NCBI RefSeq assembly: GCF_001494635.1
Contig: NZ_LOJF01000001.1
Span: forward strand, 930,001 to 994,000
Direction: 5' to 3'
Length of the DNA: 64,000 nucleotides
Source: Tractidigestivibacter scatoligenes
Lineage (GTDB): Bacteria > Actinomycetota > Coriobacteriia > Coriobacteriales > Atopobiaceae
The translations under genes were made by a program, and so were the position numbers. Under the pieces are notes generated by a model, which was not told where the DNA came from, ran no database searches, and saw nothing but the letters and a program-made list of their open reading frames with translations. Shown in pieces: positions 60,525-64,000 of this stretch (within the stretch, counting starts at the first letter, position 1; each line of letters starts with the position of its first letter).

Positions 60525-61385
60525 ATGGCAAACGACATCACCACCGAGGACCAGGAGATGGGCGGCGCCAAGAAGCTCAGCAAGAGCGCCATTCGCCACG
60601 CGTACTGGGACTGGATGTTCTACAACCTATCCGTGCAGAACTTCGAGAGGATGCAGGGCCCTGCCATCATCAAGATGCTGGCTGACGTCCGTGAGGACCT
60701 CTACCCTGGCGACCCCGAGGCCCAGCAGGAGATGCTCGAGCGCCACGAGGTCTTCTTCAACACCGAGCCGTACCTGGGCAGCATCGTCCCCGGCATCGTC
60801 CTCGGCATGGAGGCGAGCAAGGCAGAGGGCAACGACGAGATCTCTCCTGAGTTCATCAACTCGATCAAGACCGCGCTCATGGGTCCCTTCGCCGGCATTG
60901 GTGACTCGCTGCTCCCCGGTACGCTGATCCCGATCCTGCTCTCCATCGCCTTGGGCATGTCGCCCAACGGCGAGGTCACCGGCCCGATCTTCTACATCGT
61001 GGTCTTCCTGGCCATCATGCTGCCGCTCACCTGGTTCCTCTTCTCCTACGGCGTCAAGGCCGGAGCCAATGCCGCAGAGCTGGTACTCTCGGGCGGCATC
61101 AAGGACAAGGTCACCCGCGCTGCCGAGGTTGTTGGCCTTATCGTCGTGGGCGCCATCTGCGCGCAGTACGCCAAGTTCAACATTGGCCTCGTCTATACCA
61201 GTGGCGACCTCACGATCAACATCGCCGACATCCTGGACTCGATCTTCCCCGAGCTGCCGGTGCTGATCATCTCCTTCGTGACCTACTGGCTCATGGTCAA
61301 GAAGAACTGGTCTGCTGGCAAGACCATGCTTCTTATGCTCGTGATCTCCATCGTGGGCTACTTCACCACGATCCTCACGGTCTAG
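60525..61385 (+). CDS. PTS mannose-family subunit IID (second locus)
   Basis: A 286-aa IID: HAYWDWMFYNLSVQNFERMQ near residue 25, FFNTEPYLGSIVPGIVLGME, and GPFAGIGDSLLPGTLIPILL near residue 125, then three or four C-terminal helices. Starts 2 nt after the IIC stop. Intact, but its IIC partner is interrupted. Confidence 0.9.
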   Translation: MANDITTEDQEMGGAKKLSKSAIRHAYWDWMFYNLSVQNFERMQGPAIIKMLADVREDLYPGDPEAQQEMLERHEVFFNTEPYLGSIVPGIVLGMEASKAEGNDEISPEFINSIKTALMGPFAGIGDSLLPGTLIPILLSIALGMSPNGEVTGPIFYIVVFLAIMLPLTWFLFSYGVKAGANAAELVLSGGIKDKVTRAAEVVGLIVVGAICAQYAKFNIGLVYTSGDLTINIADILDSIFPELPVLIISFVTYWLMVKKNWSAGKTMLLMLVISIVGYFTTILTV

Positions 61386-61451
61386 TTGCAGGGCCTGCAT
61401 AGTTGTACGCCTTCGTGGGTGTGTCAGTCATCTGGCTGACGCACCCCACGC

Positions 61452-61482
61452 ATGAGACAGAGGGAGTTTCCCTTTGTCTCAT
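61452..61482. repeat. 31-bp palindrome, copy 4
   Basis: ATGAGACAGAGGGAG..CCCTTTGTCTCAT with a single mismatched pair. 67 nt past the IID stop and immediately before copy 5. Confidence 0.7.
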
Positions 61483-61494
61483 CGATAATGGTGA

Positions 61495-61525
61495 ATGAGA
61501 CAAAGGGACTGTCCCTTTGTCTCAT
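61495..61525. repeat. 31-bp palindrome, copy 5
   Basis: Perfect: ATGAGACAAAGGGAC, central T, complement. Copies 4 and 5 stand 12 bp apart, the only tandem pair. Together they likely shield rpsA from PTS-operon transcription. Confidence 0.75.
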
Positions 61526-61575
61526 AGGCCTTCGGACAAAGTCTTCGCTCATTCAGAAAAAATGGCACCTGACGC

Positions 61576-61605
61576 TTGAAATTGCGCCTACTAACAGGCT
61601 AATCT
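61576..61605 (+). promoter_or_regulatory. Possible rpsA promoter
   Basis: TTGAAA (61576-61581) and TAATCT (61600-61605), 18-bp spacer, 135 nt before the rpsA start. The long leader could host autoregulation by S1, not demonstrated here. Confidence 0.35.
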
Positions 61606-61740
61606 ATCCCATGCATGCGCATCCGCCATGCAGCGTATCTGTCGGCCCCCGAGAGCATGTAAGTTCGCCTAAGCGTTCGTGCGCGAGCGCAGAAGCGCAG
61701 ACCATGACGACCGGGGCCCCGTTTCGAGAGGGGTCCACCT

Positions 61741-62937
61741 TTGAGTGAGATTCAGAACTCGTCCGTCTTCGCGCTGGATGATATTTCCGACGAGGAGATG
61801 AACAACCTCATCGACGGTACCGTCACCGATTTCGACGAGGGCGATCTTGTCACCGGAACCGTCGTCAAGATCGAGCGCGACGAGGTCCTGCTTGACATCG
61901 GCTACAAGTCTGAGGGCGTCATTCCTGCTCGCGAGCTTTCCATCCGCAAGGACGTCAACCCTGCCGACGTCGTCTCGCTGGGCGACCAGATCGAGGCTCT
62001 CGTCCTTCAGAAGGAGGACAAGGAGGGCCGTCTCGTCCTCTCCAAGAAGCGTGCCGAGTACGAGCGTGCCTGGAACCGCGTGGAGGAGAAGTTCAACTCC
62101 GGCGAGACCGTCGAGGGCGAGGTCATCGAGGTCGTCAAGGGCGGCCTTATCCTCGACATCGGCCTTCGCGGCTTCCTGCCTGCGTCCCTCGTTGACCTTC
62201 GCCGCGTGAAGGACCTCAACGCCTACCTCGGCACCCGCATCGAGGCCCGCGTCATCGAGATGGACCGCAACCGCAACAACGTCGTGCTTTCTCGCCGCGT
62301 CGTGCTCGAGGAGGCCCGCAAGGCCGAGCGCCAGGAGATTCTCTCCAAGCTCAAGCCCGGCATGCGCCTCAAGGGCACCGTGTCCTCGATCGTGGACTTC
62401 GGTGCCTTCGTGGACCTCGGCGGCATCGACGGCCTGGTTCACATCTCCGAGCTCTCCTGGAACCACGTCAACCACCCCTCCGAGGTCGTCAAGGTCGGCC
62501 AGGAGGTCGAGGTTCAGGTGCTCGACGTCGACCTCAACCGCGAGCGCATCTCCCTTGGCCTCAAGCAGACCACCGAGGATCCTTGGCGCACGCTCGTCAA
62601 GAAGTACCCCGTGGGTGCCATCGTTGAGGGCAAGGTCACCAAGCTCGTCACCTTTGGTGCCTTCGTTGACCTCGGCGAGGGCGTCGAGGGCCTGGTCCAC
62701 ATCTCCGAGATGGCTAAGAGCCACGTAGACGCCCCCTCGCAGGTTTGCCAGGTTGGCGACACCGTCCAGGTGAAGGTCATGGAGATCGACCTCGACCGTC
62801 GTCGCATCTCCCTCTCCATGAAGGCCGCTGCCGAGACCCTGGGCACCGAGGTCGAGGTCAAGCCTCTGCCCGAGAGCGACAAGCCTGCCGAGAAGGACGA
62901 GGCCGCAGAGGCCGAGGCTGAGCCTGCTGCCGAGTAG
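61741..62937 (+). CDS. rpsA: 30S ribosomal protein S1
   Basis: A 398-aa S1 with four OB-fold S1 repeats at about 35-105, 122-188, 206-275 and 291-360, as usual for Gram-positive lineages (E. coli has six). Repeats 3 and 4 carry VDFGAFVDLGGIDGLVHISE and VTFGAFVDLGEGVEGLVHIS. The acidic Glu/Ala tail is actinobacterial. TTG 61741 is used; GAGAGGGG is upstream. It aids binding of mRNA to the 30S subunit. Confidence 0.95.
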   Translation: MSEIQNSSVFALDDISDEEMNNLIDGTVTDFDEGDLVTGTVVKIERDEVLLDIGYKSEGVIPARELSIRKDVNPADVVSLGDQIEALVLQKEDKEGRLVLSKKRAEYERAWNRVEEKFNSGETVEGEVIEVVKGGLILDIGLRGFLPASLVDLRRVKDLNAYLGTRIEARVIEMDRNRNNVVLSRRVVLEEARKAERQEILSKLKPGMRLKGTVSSIVDFGAFVDLGGIDGLVHISELSWNHVNHPSEVVKVGQEVEVQVLDVDLNRERISLGLKQTTEDPWRTLVKKYPVGAIVEGKVTKLVTFGAFVDLGEGVEGLVHISEMAKSHVDAPSQVCQVGDTVQVKVMEIDLDRRRISLSMKAAAETLGTEVEVKPLPESDKPAEKDEAAEAEAEPAAE

Positions 62938-62980
62938 CTCTTACTCGTATCGTCTTAGCGCCGAGCAAATGCACGTGATA

Positions 62981-63011
62981 GGGGAGTCGCCTTCGGGCGG
63001 CTCCCCTTTTT
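62981..63011 (+). terminator. Terminator of rpsA
   Basis: GGGGAGTCGCC, loop TTCG, GGCGGCTCCCC (one G-T pair), then TTTTT. Textbook intrinsic terminator with a stable UUCG loop. Confidence 0.85.
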
Positions 63012-63090
63012 GTGTGCAAGATGTGTAGAACACTAATAGTAATAATTCTCGATAATGAAGACCTCCTCCTGTGCAATACTGACTACAACA

Positions 63091-63109
63091 ATTAAGAACA
63101 GTTCCTAAT
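63091..63109. promoter_or_regulatory. 19-bp dyad upstream of dps
   Basis: ATTAAGAAC-A-GTTCCTAAT, 9-1-9 with one mismatch, 24 nt before the dps ATG, where a repressor would block RNA polymerase or the ribosome. The size suits a DtxR- or Fur/PerR-type metal or peroxide regulator, but it does not match a consensus that I can quote. Confidence 0.45.
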
Positions 63110-63132
63110 AAGGACAGACACAGGAGGATACA

Positions 63133-63561
63133 ATGGAATCCAAGCTTAACCACCTTCTCGCCAACGTCACCGTCGAGTACCACAAGCTCCAGAACCTGCA
63201 TTGGTACATCTCGGGCAGTGACTTCTTCCAGGTCCACGCAAAGCTCGAGGAGCTCTACGATGGCCTGCTCCCCATTGTCGATGACGTGGCAGAGACCATT
63301 CTTCAGCAGGGTGGCAAGCCCATCGCAAGCCTGGGAGAGGTTCTCTCAACGGCAAGCATCAAGGAGCGCGACGACTCACCCGTGCGCAGCGCTCAGGTCT
63401 TCGAGATTGTCCTTGCTGACTTCTCGGCGCTTCTCGACGAGGTGACCGCAATCAAGGTTGCCGCAGATGAGGAGAACAACCACCTGGTGAGTGCCCTCAT
63501 GGATGACTACATCGCCAGCCTTTCCAAGACCATCTGGATGATTCGCCAGCAGCGCGCGTAG
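63133..63561 (+). CDS. dps: Dps-like ferritin (DNA-protecting/iron-storage)
   Basis: A 142-aa four-helix ferritin-like protein of the Dps family that oxidises and stores iron, consuming peroxide. The inter-subunit ferroxidase ligands match H23 in NLHWYISG, H35 in FFQVH and E39 in KLEELYD. Shorter than the usual ~155-165 aa, without a DNA-binding tail, so iron storage rather than DNA binding is likely. Ribosome site GGAGG 6-7 nt upstream. Confidence 0.9.
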   Translation: MESKLNHLLANVTVEYHKLQNLHWYISGSDFFQVHAKLEELYDGLLPIVDDVAETILQQGGKPIASLGEVLSTASIKERDDSPVRSAQVFEIVLADFSALLDEVTAIKVAADEENNHLVSALMDDYIASLSKTIWMIRQQRA

Positions 63562-63585
63562 CCGGCGAGAACGGCGCAACGCTTC

Positions 63586-63616
63586 GCAGGGCCGAGCCTC
63601 TCGGCCCTGCATTTTT
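63586..63616 (+). terminator. Terminator of dps
   Basis: GCAGGGCCGAG, loop CCT, CTCGGCCCTGC, then ATTTTTG: perfect 11-bp stem. Confidence 0.85.
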
Positions 63617-63695
63617 GTTTAGGGGTCGTAAGCCGCCTGCTTTGGGGTATAGAAAGAAAGTTCAAGTTGTCCTGGTATCTGGTTTCCAAATGGTT

Positions 63696-63738
63696 AGCTA
63701 TCGGAATTCCCTGTGGGTGAGTATCAATTCCGATTGCT
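63696..63738. promoter_or_regulatory. Inverted repeat in the upstream region of the terminal lipoprotein gene
   Basis: AGCTATCGGAATT (63696-63708) and AATTCCGATTGCT (63726-63738), one mismatch in 13 bp, 17-nt spacer. Could be a paired operator or the base of a leader stem. Confidence 0.35.
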
Positions 63739-63828
63739 ACACTAGGAAAACGAGAGACATCCCTGTCTGCGCTGCCCTCAGGTGGGTGGGGGAGGGGTTG
63801 TCGCACCACCAAGAGAGGGGAGACTCTA

Positions 63829-64000
63829 ATGAAGTCACTTTCGAGCACTTCCGTGAGCCGTCGCCAGGCTATCCGCCTTGGCCTTGGCAGCGTTGCCGCC
63901 GCGGGCGTTGTTGCCCTCGCCGGCTGCACCGACACCAGCAACGATTCCACCGCTTCTAACAGCAGCTCCTCGTCGGCTTCCTCGACGAGCACCGATTCTA
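63829..64000 (+). CDS. Lipoprotein, probably substrate-binding, 3' end outside window
   Basis: First 57 codons only. SRRQAIRLGLGSVAAAG at residues 10-26 is a twin-arginine-like export signal and LAGC with Cys33 a lipobox, followed by a Ser/Thr-rich linker (NSSSSSASSTSTDS). This head is typical of ABC solute-binding lipoproteins in this lineage, like the one at 32416. ATG 63829 has GAGAGGGGAG upstream. Function cannot be read from this part. Confidence 0.75.
   Translation, partial: MKSLSSTSVSRRQAIRLGLGSVAAAGVVALAGCTDTSNDSTASNSSSSSASSTSTDS

Overview
The window is GC-rich and densely coded, with mixed start codons (ATG, GTG, TTG) and many 4-bp stop/start overlaps. GatCAB amidotransferase, class III glutamine synthetase, indolepyruvate:ferredoxin oxidoreductase, L-cysteine desulfidase, two mannose-family PTS loci and an S1 protein with four repeats together suggest a fermentative anaerobic actinobacterium of class Coriobacteriia, most likely an Olsenella/Atopobium relative. 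That assignment is inference from gene content. I see no rRNA, tRNA, CRISPR array, integrase or transposase gene.

Layout. 1-3.0 kb: end of gatA, gatB and an overlapping HD hydrolase. 3.3-6.3 kb: a DUF1508 protein, a long structured leader, and the mccB-mccA transsulfuration pair. 7.0-11.1 kb (minus): iorB, iorA and an AMP-forming acyl-CoA synthetase, a set for arylpyruvate oxidation. 11.7-16.9 kb: radical SAM/SPASM-like protein, Cof-type HAD, PPK2, EamA transporter, zinc-ribbon membrane protein. 17.1-20.1 kb: larE-larB-larC, making the nickel-pincer cofactor, with no larA. 20.4-27.9 kb: DUF2804 protein and gltBD. 28.0-32.2 kb: a small hypothetical protein, a MerR-type promoter, a flavodoxin gene with an amber at codon 3, an iron alcohol dehydrogenase, a zinc phospholipase C-like protein and MntP. 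32.4-36.4 kb: a three-gene ABC importer of the iron/phosphonate/polyamine type behind a foldable leader. 36.6-39.6 kb: HdeD-like protein and class III glutamine synthetase.

40.0-51.4 kb is the most interesting metabolic block: KDPG aldolase, an iron-type dehydrogenase, an RpiR regulator, 6-phosphogluconate dehydrogenase, PTS IIC-IID-IIA-IIB, a D-2-hydroxyacid dehydrogenase, a HAD phosphatase, a membrane protein and a two-gene UxaA-type dehydratase. It reads as a pathway in which a sugar acid is phosphorylated on uptake, then decarboxylated by Gnd or dehydrated to KDPG and cleaved, with no KDG kinase. 51.6-54.8 kb: polA and rnhA. 55.3-57.8 kb: an HMA-domain protein convergent with cyuA, and a HAD gene. 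58.0-61.4 kb: a second mannose-type PTS locus that looks broken, with TGA at codon 18 of the ROK regulator, TAG at codon 83 of IIC, and no IIA. 61.7-64 kb: rpsA, a Dps-like ferritin and the start of a lipoprotein.

The intergenic spaces carry several repeat families: two size-conserved MITE-like elements (150 bp and 101 bp, two copies each), two more single inverted-repeat elements, all with a related internal ACCTGCG box; five copies of a 31-bp palindrome that can supply stop codons to flanking genes; and five arrays of hairpin units ending in a CGCAGCAA..ACGTAC tail.
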